A DNA stretch of 64,000 bases, from NCBI RefSeq assembly GCF_000621445.1, contig NZ_JHYI01000006.1, forward strand, positions 391,714-455,713, read 5' to 3'. Below the pieces are notes generated by a model. That model was not told the origin of the DNA and ran no database searches. It worked only from the letters and a program-made list of their open reading frames with translations. This DNA comes from Alkalihalobacillus bogoriensis ATCC BAA-922 (GTDB taxonomy: Bacteria; Bacillota; Bacilli; Bacillales; Bacillaceae_F). The position numbers and the translations under genes are program-made. This document shows positions 43,651 to 53,518 of the stretch, piece by piece (position 1 is the stretch's first letter; every line of letters starts with the position of its first letter).

Positions 43651-45792
43651 TTATTCAATTCCAGCAAATCGACGTTTATACATTAACGAAAAGTAATACC
43701 GTGTCACAACAAACATAAGGAACATAAATAGTATAAGAATCCCTATGTTTTGCCACATAAACGCGAAGTCCCCACTTGAGATAATCGCTTTATAACCCCA
43801 AACGGTATATGTCATCGGTAACCAATGATGAAACCATTGCAATGCATTTGGAATTAACTCGAGTGGAAATGTTCCAGCACTTGTCGTTAATTGAAGAATT
43901 AGAATGACGATCGCGATAAAACGACCAGGGTCTTTAAACAGAGTAACTAAACATTGAATAATGCCCATAAACGTAATGCTTGTCATAATAGAAAAGAGAT
44001 AGAAATACCCAATACTTTGTACTTCGAGTTGCAGTCCATATAAAAGAATGGAAACTGCAATAACAGCTTGAATACAGCCGACTAGGACGAGCACTACAAG
44101 TTTCCCATAAAACCAAGAACGTGCTGATTTCGGATTGACTGGTGGCTCTCGTAAAGGAAATACAATGGATATTAATAGTGAACCGACAAATAATCCGAGT
44201 GATAAAAAGTATGGTGCAAAGCCTGTTCCATAATTCGGTACTTCTTTTCCTTTCTTTTCATCAACGACAATCGGTTCGGCAAATTGTGTATACAACTGCT
44301 CATTTCCTTCTGTTTTTGCTGCTTCTTGTGCGGCATCTTCTAGCTTTGTTGCTAGCTCACTTGTTCCGTCTATCAGTGGGTTCATTCCTTCTACTAGTTG
44401 ATTCGAACCAGTAGAAAGCTTATTTGCTCCTGTAGCAAGTTCATTAGCCCCTGCAGAAAGCTGACTGAACCCTTTTTCAAAAGACTGACTTCCTTTTACT
44501 AATTGTTGTTCTCCATCATGGAGTTTTTCAACGTTTTCAATGACAGCTCCCCAACCTGTTTGAAGTGTTTTCGTTCCTTCTTGTACTTCTTCCATTCCTG
44601 CAGCTATAGCTTGACTTCCGTCAGTTGCTTTTTTCATATTTTCAGATAATGTTTGTGTGCCTGCCAATAGTTCTTTTTGTTTCTCAACAATTTGCTGGTG
44701 TGCTTCGTTGATTTGCTGCTGTCCTGCTTTTACTTGCTCTAAAGAAGAAGCTAACCCTTTTGACAACATAACCGTTTGTTCATACAGAGCCGGATCTGCG
44801 TTTCCTTTAGACTCAGCAATTTGATTGACTAGTGTAGCAAGCTGCTGAGAAGCTTGTGTCGCTCCCTCTAAGCCTTCTTCTACAGATTGTAAATGTGTTG
44901 CTAAAGTCTCTACTCCATCAACCATTTTTTCTTGACCTGTAGCAAGTTGAGCAGAACCACCATGCAACTCACCTAATCCTTTTGAAAGAGTATTGACGTG
45001 TGTTTGCAATTCAGTTGTTCCATTTGCCAATGCCTCTACATTAGGCACGCTTTTTTTGAGCTCTTCTAAAAGCTTGGCTGTTCCCTTTTCTAGGTTATCA
45101 AGTCCATTATGAAGCTCCCCATACCCTTGTTGAGCTTTTGTAAATCCGGAAGAAAACTGTAACGTCGATGATGATAATGTATCGAGGTGACGATTCATTT
45201 CTGATACACCATCGTGGACGTCATTTGTTCCACTCGCAATTTTGCTAGCACCCTCACTTGCCTCGTCCAATCCGTCCGCTACTATTTTCACCTTATCAAA
45301 CATAACCTCTGCATATTGTTTCGTAATTTCCGCTGAAACAGCAGCTTTTAATCGGTCTATGGCGGTCTCTCCAATTTGCGCAGATAAAAAATTGACACTT
45401 TCATTCGCTGTAAATTCCAATTGAGCTTGAGTTGGGTTGTCTAGGGTTAAAGCATTAGTTGTAAATGTCTCTGGTATCGTTACAGTCATATAATAGTATC
45501 GTTCATCCATACCTTTTTCAGCTTGTGCTGCAGAGACAAATTCCCAATGAAAGTCTTCACTTTCTTTTAATTTTCCGACTATATCTTCTCCAATCATCAC
45601 CCTTTCCCCATTCATGATTTTTCCATTATCCTCATTCACAACGGCAACAGGAAGTTCAGAAAGTTTTTCATACGGATCCCAGAATGCCCATAAAAACATG
45701 GCACTGTACAATACGGGAATAAAGATGACGGCAATTATTGGGATAAGCAATTTCTTGTTTGTTACAACTGCTTTAAGCTCTTCCTTTATCAT
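43651..45792 (-). CDS. YhgE/Pip-type membrane protein
   Basis: 713 residues: one N-terminal helix (~12-35), ~480 residues outside the cell, and five C-terminal helices (ABC-2-like). The outer part is a long array of ~11-residue helical repeats (G-x-x-x-L-x-x-G style: ASGTNDVHDGVSEMNRHLDT, LSKGLGELHGGSAQLATGQE), as in the phage infection protein Pip of Lactococcus and YhgE; related ESX/YueB-type proteins serve secretion or phage reception. Start ATG 45792 is 8 nt after AGGAG. Confidence 0.88.
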   Translation of the reverse strand: MIKEELKAVVTNKKLLIPIIAVIFIPVLYSAMFLWAFWDPYEKLSELPVAVVNEDNGKIMNGERVMIGEDIVGKLKESEDFHWEFVSAAQAEKGMDERYYYMTVTIPETFTTNALTLDNPTQAQLEFTANESVNFLSAQIGETAIDRLKAAVSAEITKQYAEVMFDKVKIVADGLDEASEGASKIASGTNDVHDGVSEMNRHLDTLSSSTLQFSSGFTKAQQGYGELHNGLDNLEKGTAKLLEELKKSVPNVEALANGTTELQTHVNTLSKGLGELHGGSAQLATGQEKMVDGVETLATHLQSVEEGLEGATQASQQLATLVNQIAESKGNADPALYEQTVMLSKGLASSLEQVKAGQQQINEAHQQIVEKQKELLAGTQTLSENMKKATDGSQAIAAGMEEVQEGTKTLQTGWGAVIENVEKLHDGEQQLVKGSQSFEKGFSQLSAGANELATGANKLSTGSNQLVEGMNPLIDGTSELATKLEDAAQEAAKTEGNEQLYTQFAEPIVVDEKKGKEVPNYGTGFAPYFLSLGLFVGSLLISIVFPLREPPVNPKSARSWFYGKLVVLVLVGCIQAVIAVSILLYGLQLEVQSIGYFYLFSIMTSITFMGIIQCLVTLFKDPGRFIAIVILILQLTTSAGTFPLELIPNALQWFHHWLPMTYTVWGYKAIISSGDFAFMWQNIGILILFMFLMFVVTRYYFSLMYKRRFAGIE

Positions 45793-45923
45793 GTTCTCCA
45801 CTCCTGTTTTAAACGATTGACCAAAATGGTTTTACAGTCATTTTTCTTCGTGAAAAAACAATAACATATCTACTGTGTGAATGCAATAAATATATTTCCG
45901 CCCTTTTTTATTATGAGAACAAG

Positions 45924-45950
45924 AAAAAAACCTCCAAAAAATTGGAGGTT
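45924..45950. terminator. Terminator of the AbgT gene
   Basis: CCTCC-AAAAAATT-GGAGG after an A-run. Confidence 0.75.
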
Positions 45951-45962
45951 CATAAATATTGA

Positions 45963-47489
45963 TTAGTTTTTTGGCATGTAAATCGGTGATCCTGGACCAA
46001 GGTCAATCCCAAGCCACATCCAAGCTACTAACATAATCACCCAAATAATTGTAAAGGCAATAGAATATGGAATCATCGTTGAAATTAAAGTTCCAATCCC
46101 TACCTTTTTATCATACTTTTGAGCAAAAGCGATAACAATTGCAAAGTAAGGCATTAATGGTGAAATAACATTTGTAGTCGAGTCCGCTATTCTATATGCC
46201 AACTGAGTAAGCTCAGGGGAATAGCCTAATTGCATCATCATCGGTACAAATACAGGCGCCATAATCGCCCATTTTGCTGATGCACTTCCAATAAATAAAT
46301 TAATAAACCCAGCAACAACAATAAACGTTAATATTAAAGGAATACCGGTGAATCCAGTATTTTCTAAAAATTCAGCTCCTGATACAGCCATAATAATCCC
46401 TAAATTTGTATGTGTGAAATACGCTACGAATTGACCTGCAGCAAATGCAAGGACAATGTATGCCCCCATCGTTGCCATCGTATCAGACAATTGGTCTGCC
46501 ACGTCTTTATCGTTTTTAATTGATTTTGTAATGCGACCATACACAAAACCTGGAACAAAAAATAAGATTAAGATGACAGGTACAAGAGATGAGAAAAACG
46601 GTGATTGAATAATTGCTCCGTCTTCACCACGTAATGGGCCCCACTCAGGGACGATTAATAACGATAAAATCGCAATCGTTCCGAGAAATGCAAATAAAGC
46701 TCCTAATAATCCTTTTTTCTCAATTGCAGATACACCATCAACAGATTCAGTGACGCCACCTTCATATTTACCTAAACGTGGCTCAACGATTTTCTCTGTC
46801 ACTAATGTTCCAACAATCGTAAGAACAAACACACTGGCAATCATAAAGAAATAGTTCATCGCAAAGTTCATGCCTTCAGCATAAACTGGGTCATAGACTG
46901 CAGCGGCTTCTTGTGTTAATGACCCTAATAGAGGATCTAGAGATGTTAATAACAAGTTTGCACTAAAACCAGCGGAAACCCCAGCAAAAGCAGCTGCTAG
47001 ACCCGCTAGCGGATGACGTCCTAATCCCGCAAACAAGACGGCTCCAAGCGGTGTTAACACAACATAACCAGCATCAGCAGCCATACTTGACATAATTCCA
47101 CCAAAGACTAATGCTGCTGTAATGAGTTGATTTGGCACAGATGTCACTAGTGCTCTAAGTCCTGCACTAATTAAACCTGATCGCTCAGCAATCCCAATGC
47201 CTAGCATTGTCACTAACACTGTTCCTAATGGAGCAAACCCAGTAAAGTTAGCAACCATACTCGTAAAAATATACTTAATTCCTTCTGCACTTAATAAATT
47301 GTTAACTTCAAGGATTTCGCCTTCATTTGTTGGATGTTCTACTGAAATTCCAGATAATAAAGCTGAAAATAAAATAACTAAAAGAGCGAAAATGGCAAAT
47401 AACGTGACCGGATGTGGAAGTTTATTCCCAACTCTTTCTACTACGTCCAACGATTGAACGACAAATCCCCTTTTATTTTTCTCTTTCAT
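45963..47489 (-). CDS. AbgT-family transporter
   Basis: 508 residues, about 11-13 helices; the AbgT core VTMLGIGIAERSGLISAGLR, AGYVVLTPLGAVLFAGLGRHPLAG-type stretch, SADAG-like MAADAGYVVL and IADSTTNVISPLMPYFAI. Members take up p-aminobenzoyl-glutamate or export sulfonamides by proton or sodium coupling. No peptidase gene is adjacent. GGAGG site before ATG 47489. Confidence 0.9.
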   Translation of the reverse strand: MKEKNKRGFVVQSLDVVERVGNKLPHPVTLFAIFALLVILFSALLSGISVEHPTNEGEILEVNNLLSAEGIKYIFTSMVANFTGFAPLGTVLVTMLGIGIAERSGLISAGLRALVTSVPNQLITAALVFGGIMSSMAADAGYVVLTPLGAVLFAGLGRHPLAGLAAAFAGVSAGFSANLLLTSLDPLLGSLTQEAAAVYDPVYAEGMNFAMNYFFMIASVFVLTIVGTLVTEKIVEPRLGKYEGGVTESVDGVSAIEKKGLLGALFAFLGTIAILSLLIVPEWGPLRGEDGAIIQSPFFSSLVPVILILFFVPGFVYGRITKSIKNDKDVADQLSDTMATMGAYIVLAFAAGQFVAYFTHTNLGIIMAVSGAEFLENTGFTGIPLILTFIVVAGFINLFIGSASAKWAIMAPVFVPMMMQLGYSPELTQLAYRIADSTTNVISPLMPYFAIVIAFAQKYDKKVGIGTLISTMIPYSIAFTIIWVIMLVAWMWLGIDLGPGSPIYMPKN

Positions 47490-47773
47490 GTAAAGCCTCC
47501 TTATTTTCTTAATTTTCTCTCTATATTTTCTATTTCCTATACTATTATAGAAACAATCCCGAATTTTAGCATTAAATTTATATAATACTTTAGAATTTTA
47601 CACATTTCGAAATATTGACACTTGTTTTTCCCTCTCTCATCTAGTAATAGGCATTAAAAATAGATGATTTTAAAAAAAGATACTATTTCATGTATAAAAT
47701 CACAAAAATCCGCCCAACCTGTTATCAGCTTAGGCTTTACTAAAATCATAGATTCCGTGGGAGGGATTAAGCA

Positions 47774-48046
47774 ATGAATAAAACAGAACTTGTCAATGCC
47801 GTTGCTGAACATTCTGAAATGACAAAAAAAGATGCAACAACAGCTGTTAATTCAGTTTTTGAAGTAATTACAGAAACACTAGCAAAAGGTGAAAGTATTC
47901 AGTTAATCGGGTTTGGAAATTTCGAAGTACGTGAGCGTGCCGCACGAAAAGGACGCAACCCTCAAACTGGTGAGGAAATTGACATTGCTGCTAGCAAAAC
48001 ACCTGCATTTAAACCAGGAAAAGCATTAAAAGACGCTGTAAAATAA
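47774..48046 (+). CDS. HU DNA-binding protein
   Basis: 90 residues, full HU: helices [20 protein letters not shown] and the DNA-clamping arm [20 protein letters not shown] with the conserved RNPQTG tip. Nucleoid protein. GGGAGGG before ATG. Compare the truncated relative at 11675. The 284 bp upstream hold no gene. Confidence 0.95.
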   Translation: MNKTELVNAVAEHSEMTKKDATTAVNSVFEVITETLAKGESIQLIGFGNFEVRERAARKGRNPQTGEEIDIAASKTPAFKPGKALKDAVK

Positions 48047-48084
48047 AAGACATCCCCAAAGATTCGCCTTTGGGGATTCTTTTA
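48045..48084. terminator. Bidirectional terminator between HU and DegV
   Basis: ATCCCCAAAG and CTTTGGGGAT arms with T-run. Confidence 0.85.
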
Positions 48085-48924
48085 TTTTGTATAATACATG
48101 ACTGCAATGGCACCAGGACCTGTATGTGTACTAATGACAGGTGTAGTATCAACAATATTCGTTCTATCACATGGATTTACTTCACGTAAAGCATCTAGCA
48201 CTTTATCCGCTAGTTCACGTGCTGCAGCATGTGCAATCCCGATTCCAGCAACTACTTTTCCTTTTGTTTCTTCTTCATACTGCTGAACTATATACTTAAT
48301 AAATTGAGAATGTGTTCTCACTTTATTCACGGGAGTATACACACCGTCAGCTAAAGAAGCCACAGGTTTAATTTTTAATAAAGAGCCAATTAACGCTTTT
48401 CCTCTTCCAATACGGCCACCTTTTGTTAAATACTCTAACGTATCGACCATAATATAAAGGGATGTATTTTTTCTCACTTCATGTAAGTATTCGACGATTT
48501 CCTCTTTTGAGTTCCCTTGTTGTACCATTTTTGCCGCTTCTTCAACTTGGAAACTTAGGGCTTGCGAAATAAATTGAGAGTCAATTACCGTCACATTTGC
48601 CTTTGTTAATTCTGAAGCACTTTTTGCTGAACTATACGTCCCACTCATTCCAGATGTCATATGAATCGAGATAATATCATAGCCATCAGCATCAAGCTTA
48701 TCGTATAATTCGACAAACGTACCGACTGCTGGTTGTGATGTTTTCGGTATATCAGTCGTATTAGGTAACCTTTCAATAAATTCCTTCGATGTAATGTCAA
48801 CTCCATCTAAATAAGATTCACCATCAATTGTGACAGATAGAGGGACAACCTCGATATCGTATTCCTTAATCTTTTCTTTCGGCATATCTACTGTTGAATC
48901 GGTAACAATACGGATTTGCTTCAT
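48082..48924 (-). CDS. DegV-family fatty-acid-binding protein
   Basis: 280 residues: IVTDSTVDMPKEKIKEYDIE at the start, KTSQPAVGTFVELYDKL and SGTYSSAKSASE, and the GRIGRGKALIGSLLKIKP segment. DegV/FakB proteins bind a fatty acid for kinase FakA. No fakA here. Confidence 0.93.
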   Translation of the reverse strand: MKQIRIVTDSTVDMPKEKIKEYDIEVVPLSVTIDGESYLDGVDITSKEFIERLPNTTDIPKTSQPAVGTFVELYDKLDADGYDIISIHMTSGMSGTYSSAKSASELTKANVTVIDSQFISQALSFQVEEAAKMVQQGNSKEEIVEYLHEVRKNTSLYIMVDTLEYLTKGGRIGRGKALIGSLLKIKPVASLADGVYTPVNKVRTHSQFIKYIVQQYEEETKGKVVAGIGIAHAAARELADKVLDALREVNPCDRTNIVDTTPVISTHTGPGAIAVMYYTK

Positions 48925-49079
48925 ATTAGCTCCTTTACAAAACGATATTACAAATACACTTCCCTTTTTATTATATAGTAAACATGGACACTTTATCCAA
49001 TATTACTTGAAAAATTCATGACTATGGAGGAAGAACACTGATTCAATTACTTCCCTTGTAAAAAGAGAAACATTAGAAT

Positions 49080-49703
49080 TTATCCTTCCACTTTGTATTC
49101 TTCCAACAAATAGTTATCTCCTTGCTTTATAAAAATAAAAGAGATCGATAACTTGTCAGAAGGAGGATATCCGAATCGTTTGTATTGTTCCTTCGACAAC
49201 GTCGTTTCTTCATAAAAGTAAATCGGTAAGTCTGTTCCTTCGAGTACAACATATTCGCCATCCCTTGTAATTGAAACGTCCTGTGTAGTAACGATTTGTA
49301 ATCCAGGATTTAAAATTGTTTGTCGAACAGACTCATAATAGCGACTTGGATTTTCTGGAGTAGCTGTATACAGGCTTTCTTCTTCTATGTATGTTTGGTA
49401 TTTATCCCGATAAACGAGTTTCCCTTCTTCTTCAATAAAAAACCGATCGACGAGTTGTTCCATTCCATCTTCGGTTACTTTTCCACCTAATAATGCATAG
49501 ACATCCTCTATCGTTTGGATGTTTTCATTGTAATACACACTTCCATTATAAACATGATTCTCAAACAACTTTTGAGCCGTTGTAATCACATCATAATAGT
49601 GATTTAGCACTTGTTGTTCATCAATTTTTCCAGTTTGGCAAGCTGATAACACAGCAATTAAAATAAAAAAACAAATATACAGCACTCCAAATTTTTGTTT
49701 CAT
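49080..49703 (-). CDS. Lipoprotein of unknown function
   Basis: 207 residues: signal with lipobox AVLSAC (Cys ~22), so a membrane-anchored surface protein, then a soluble domain (YYDVITTAQKLFENHVYNGS; PSRYYESVRQTILNPGLQIV). Family not recognised. Start ATG 49703 is 8 nt after GGAG. Confidence 0.72.
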   Translation of the reverse strand: MKQKFGVLYICFFILIAVLSACQTGKIDEQQVLNHYYDVITTAQKLFENHVYNGSVYYNENIQTIEDVYALLGGKVTEDGMEQLVDRFFIEEEGKLVYRDKYQTYIEEESLYTATPENPSRYYESVRQTILNPGLQIVTTQDVSITRDGEYVVLEGTDLPIYFYEETTLSKEQYKRFGYPPSDKLSISFIFIKQGDNYLLEEYKVEG

Positions 49704-49849
49704 CGTTTTCACTCCATTTTGCATTCCTACTCTCTATATTAGACGTTTGACTGAGCAAAATAGTTTCAAAATATGAGACTTTTTTGAACTTTTAGGGAAG
49801 TGAATGAAAAAGAATACGCGACCTTCATCTCTCAATGGCAAAAAAAGAG

Positions 49850-50002
49850 AAGTGATTGTCCTTTATTAGTGTTCTTTTGGACACTTATTATTGAGTTTGC
49901 TCTTGTTTTGTCCAATAGAGCTCTTCTATTAGACACTTCTCTTTGATTTTGCTCTGCTTTTGTCCAATAGTACCTTTCTATTGGACAAAACTCCTTCATA
50001 AA
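49850..50002. repeat. Hairpin cluster of the GTCC type
   Basis: Two stem-loops with ~12-bp arms and 7-nt loops: TTTGTCCAATAG / CTATTAGACA (one mismatch) at ~49905-49935 and TTTGTCCAATAG / CTATTGGACAAA at ~49960-49990. A weaker copy, TTTTGGACACTT, precedes them. Same geometry as the hairpin within the 113-bp repeats that follow. Confidence 0.7.
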
Positions 50003-50228
50003 ACCTTCGTCGCTCCTCTCGTTGCTTGTCCCATTCAGAAACCTACTGAATGGGACATAAGAACAGGCAACGGCTACGCTCCTCAATGGAAAAAAACCTA
50101 AAAGGTCTAAGTACGACCTTCGTCGCTCCTCTCGTTGCTTGTCCCATTCAGAAACCTACTGAATGGGACATAAGAACAGGCAACGGCTACGCTCCTCAAT
50201 GGAAAAAAACCTAAAAGGTCTAAGTACG
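50003..50228. repeat. Exact 113-bp tandem duplication
   Basis: Unit 50003-50115 repeated as 50116-50228 with no difference I can see. Each unit holds TGTCCCATTCAG / CTGAATGGGACA (12-bp arms, 7-nt loop) with outer CGTTGC / GCAACG pairing, and the left arm of the TRAP terminator. Confidence 0.88.
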
Positions 50229-50244
50229 ACCTTTTAGGTTTTTC
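50203..50244 (-). terminator. Terminator of the TRAP operon
   Basis: AACCTAAAAGGTC and GACCTTTTAGGTT arms, A/T runs outside. Its first arm lies in the duplicated unit. Confidence 0.85.
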
Positions 50245-50246
50245 TA

Positions 50247-51371
50247 TTATTCTGCGGCTTCGATTTCTTCTTTTAGCATGTCGTAAATCATTTTTCCTTC
50301 TTCGCCAACGATATCATCTAAGAAATATTGGTGAACGTCCATAGCAAGTGCTCTGAACTCATCGCGTTCTGCTTCTGTTAATTCAATTACTTCTGTTGGA
50401 TGTGTATCATTGTTAATGATGTTATCAAGCAAAGCTTCGTTTTGTTCTTTTTGTAATTCATATGCACGAACTTGCATTTCTTCTACTGTTTCGTCAACAA
50501 TTGCACGAATGTCTTCTGGTAATCCGTTATAGAAATCAGGATTTACTGTTGTCATCGCTACATAAATATTGTGACGAGAAATCGTCATATGATCTTGTAC
50601 TTCATGGAAAGAAGCATCTTCAATAAAGAAAATTGGGTTTTCTTGTCCATCAACTACGCCACGCTCTAATGATGTATAAAGCTCACCCCAGCTCATTGGC
50701 GTTGGGTCTGCACCGTAAGCACGATACGATTCCATAATTAACGGTGATTCTTGTGTTCTCATTTTAAAACCATTAAAATCAGCTGGCGTGCGAAGCTCAC
50801 GATTCCCAGTCCACTGCATTGCACCTTCATGCCAAAATGCTAAAGGTTTAATGTTATGTCCTTCATAAATACTAGCTAAATGAGTGTTTAATGCTTCACT
50901 AGTATTTAAAATTTCCTGGTTTAACTCTAAATCATCTGTAAACAAAAATTGAAGAGCAAAAATTTGACCTTCTGTTACCATTGTTCCTGTAAAGCCTGGT
51001 GAAACAATCGCAAATTCAACTAAACCATTTTGAAGCTGCTCCACTTGGTCAACTTCACTTCCTAACCCACCAAACTCATACGGGTCCATCGTAATTCTTC
51101 CATCTGACTTCTCATTAATTAACTCAGCAAACTCTTTGGCATATTCATATTGAACTTGCCCTTCCATTTCTTCAGTCACAAATCTCCAGTGATATGTTTC
51201 ATCTGAAACAGCATCATCTCCACCACTACTATCATCCTGTGAGCCACTTTCTTCCGGAGTTTCTCCGTCAACGGAACCATCCGTTTGCTCACCACTTCCA
51301 CAAGCCATTAGGATCATACTAAAAGCGGCGATTAACATGAACATTAAAAACGTTTTGTTTTTGAAAAACAT
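50247..51371 (-). CDS. dctP: TRAP transporter solute-binding protein
   Basis: 374 residues: lipobox ILMACG (Cys ~24), a Ser/Asp/Gly linker, then a DctP domain (YEYAKEFAELINEKSDGRIT; GFKMRTQESPLIMESYRAYG with the substrate-carboxylate arginine; GVVDGQENPIFFIEDASFHE). Binds an organic acid outside the cell for the DctQM membrane pair. Start ATG 51371 after GGGGG; ligand not deducible. Confidence 0.92.
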   Translation of the reverse strand: MFFKNKTFLMFMLIAAFSMILMACGSGEQTDGSVDGETPEESGSQDDSSGGDDAVSDETYHWRFVTEEMEGQVQYEYAKEFAELINEKSDGRITMDPYEFGGLGSEVDQVEQLQNGLVEFAIVSPGFTGTMVTEGQIFALQFLFTDDLELNQEILNTSEALNTHLASIYEGHNIKPLAFWHEGAMQWTGNRELRTPADFNGFKMRTQESPLIMESYRAYGADPTPMSWGELYTSLERGVVDGQENPIFFIEDASFHEVQDHMTISRHNIYVAMTTVNPDFYNGLPEDIRAIVDETVEEMQVRAYELQKEQNEALLDNIINNDTHPTEVIELTEAERDEFRALAMDVHQYFLDDIVGEEGKMIYDMLKEEIEAAE

Positions 51372-51413
51372 CAAATACCCCCATTGTACAATTTTTTATA
51401 TGAAATCCACCTT

Positions 51414-52694
51414 TTATCCAGTAAAGAAACGATAGAAAAGTGAAATTTCTTCAAATAATATCACCAATATTGCACAAACAACTAAAATAACAATATACGG
51501 TGGTGTTCCTCTAATAACATCAAGATAAGACTTATTAAACACCGCACTTGCGGTAAATATATCAACCCCGAATGGTGGTGTAGCAGAACCTAGTGCAGCT
51601 TGGAACGTGATTACTACCCCTAAATGAATGGGGTCAATACCAGCTTGCATCGCTACTGGGTAAAAAATCGGTGTCAAAATTAATATAACAACAATCGGAT
51701 CAACAAACATACAACCAATAAAGAAAAATATGGCTACGATAAATAAGATTTGAGTTGCTGTAGGATCAAAGGATAGTACGGCTTCAGCAACAGTTTGAGG
51801 GATTCTCGCATAAGAAATAACCCACGAAAACGCCTGGCCACCAGCAACTAAAATAAATACAGCCGAAGTTACTAATCCAGTTGACAACGCAATTTTTGGT
51901 AACTCGGTTATTTTAATAGAACGATAGATAAACACTTCTAATATAATGGCATATAATACAGATATACCGGCTGCTTCTGTCGGACTAAAGATTCCATAAA
52001 AGATACCCCCAACAATAATAACCGGAAACCCTAATGGAAGTAGGGCTTTTCTCAAAAACGTTGCTCTATCTTTCCAACCGACTCTATCAGCAAGTGGAAT
52101 GTTTTTTACTTTTGCATAAAACCAACTGAATATTGCAAACATTAGGAATACTAATATACCTGGTCCAATGCCTGCCATAAACAATTCACTAACAGATGCA
52201 CCTGGTGCAGCAAGTGCGTAAATAATCATTCCTATACTCGGTGGTATAAGCAATGCTACATCACTCGCATTGATGATTAAGGCGATTGCACTTGAATCTT
52301 TATACCCGACCTTTAACATTCGCTCACGCATCGGTTTCCCAACAGCGACAACTGTCGCTTGTGTTGAACCTGAAATTGCTCCAAACAACGTACAAGTAGC
52401 TGCGGTAGTAATCGCGTAGCCCCCACGCATATGTCCCACGAAAGAACCTACAAAATCTAGTAGCCGTTTCGATGTTTTTCCAGTAGCCATAATATCAGCC
52501 GCAAAGATAAACAGCGGAACCGCTAATAGCACATAGGGTGAAATCCCCTGGAGCATTTGTTGAACCATAAAGATTGGGTCAACATTTGGGAAGAATATGA
52601 TGACAACGATGAGTGGTGCAGCGATTAGAGGAATCATCATTGGGAAGCCTAGCAAAAGCAATACGATCATAAGAATTAATAATGTCGCAATCAT
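51414..52694 (-). CDS. dctM: TRAP transporter large permease
   Basis: 426 residues, about twelve helices; DctM signatures FGAISGSTQATVVAVGKPM and FVDPIVVILILTPIFYPVAM, and GVVITFQAALGSATPPFGVD. It uses the sodium gradient to import the ligand carried by DctP. Middle gene of the operon. Confidence 0.93.
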   Translation of the reverse strand: MIATLLILMIVLLLLGFPMMIPLIAAPLIVVIIFFPNVDPIFMVQQMLQGISPYVLLAVPLFIFAADIMATGKTSKRLLDFVGSFVGHMRGGYAITTAATCTLFGAISGSTQATVVAVGKPMRERMLKVGYKDSSAIALIINASDVALLIPPSIGMIIYALAAPGASVSELFMAGIGPGILVFLMFAIFSWFYAKVKNIPLADRVGWKDRATFLRKALLPLGFPVIIVGGIFYGIFSPTEAAGISVLYAIILEVFIYRSIKITELPKIALSTGLVTSAVFILVAGGQAFSWVISYARIPQTVAEAVLSFDPTATQILFIVAIFFFIGCMFVDPIVVILILTPIFYPVAMQAGIDPIHLGVVITFQAALGSATPPFGVDIFTASAVFNKSYLDVIRGTPPYIVILVVCAILVILFEEISLFYRFFTG

Positions 52695-52734
52695 AAGCTA
52701 TTCCTCTCTATACTTTAGTTTTCATTTCACTAGA

Positions 52735-53250
52735 TTACGAGTAATCTTTTTTCTCTGTGGCTAAATAGACATCTTTTTCTTTTATATTTATCCACATATT
52801 ACGTAAATATTGAATCCCACCTAGTACTAGCCCGATTGGTACGAATAATAAAAATAAATACACCGGTACTTGTAGTGCAGCTGTTGTTCTTCCTGAGCCA
52901 CGTACATTGTCCAAATATCCGTATGCATAATAGGCTAATACAAAAAGAATAATGGCCGTAACAAAAGGTATGAAAATAGCCATCGCCTTTCGAATACGGA
53001 ATGGAGCCATATCGAAAAATGCAGACATACTAATATGTCGACCTTTTCTTGCAGCATAACTAATTCCCATAAATGTAGCTAGCACTACTGAAAATTCACT
53101 AATTTCATATGCGAACGGCCAGCTTGAACCCGTTATAGCACGAGATAATACATTTCCAACAACCATAATGGAAATGATGATGATGGAGTAGCTTAAGATA
53201 ATCTCTTCGAATTTCATAAGGTAACGGTCCAGCGTATGGATAACATTCAA
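52735..53250 (-). CDS. dctQ: TRAP transporter small permease
   Basis: 171 residues, four helices, with the DctQ motif ATFMGISYAARKGRHISMSA. First gene of the operon. TTG start at 53250 with AGGAGG 8 nt upstream. Confidence 0.9.
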   Translation of the reverse strand: MNVIHTLDRYLMKFEEIILSYSIIIISIMVVGNVLSRAITGSSWPFAYEISEFSVVLATFMGISYAARKGRHISMSAFFDMAPFRIRKAMAIFIPFVTAIILFVLAYYAYGYLDNVRGSGRTTAALQVPVYLFLLFVPIGLVLGGIQYLRNMWINIKEKDVYLATEKKDYS

Positions 53251-53460
53251 TGACTAAGCCTCCTTCTTGGTAGTTTTGACGTGAAATATGGTGCCTTTTA
53301 AACACTACTTACTAAATATGGTACTGAAATTAGGTAAAGATTACAAACTCCTTATACAAGCGTATGAGCGTATATCTCAGAATATGACAGGCTGAAAGAA
53401 ATTAACATTACGAATATTGCCATATCCTCCTCTGTTCTAATGTATTTTTCCATATCCTCC

Positions 53461-53504
53461 AAAAAAGGATGAACAAGTGCCTTGAAGCCATCTTGTTCAT
53501 CCTT
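53461..53504 (-). terminator. Terminator of the M17-like gene
   Basis: GGATGAACAAG and CTTGTTCATCC arms followed on - by six T. Confidence 0.8.
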
Positions 53505-53518
53505 AAAATCGTTCTTTA

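Noticed and set aside
49850..50244. Coding gene on the - strand (84-codon frame)
   Set aside because: The frame runs through hairpins and the tandem duplication, has no ribosome site and no protein-like composition.
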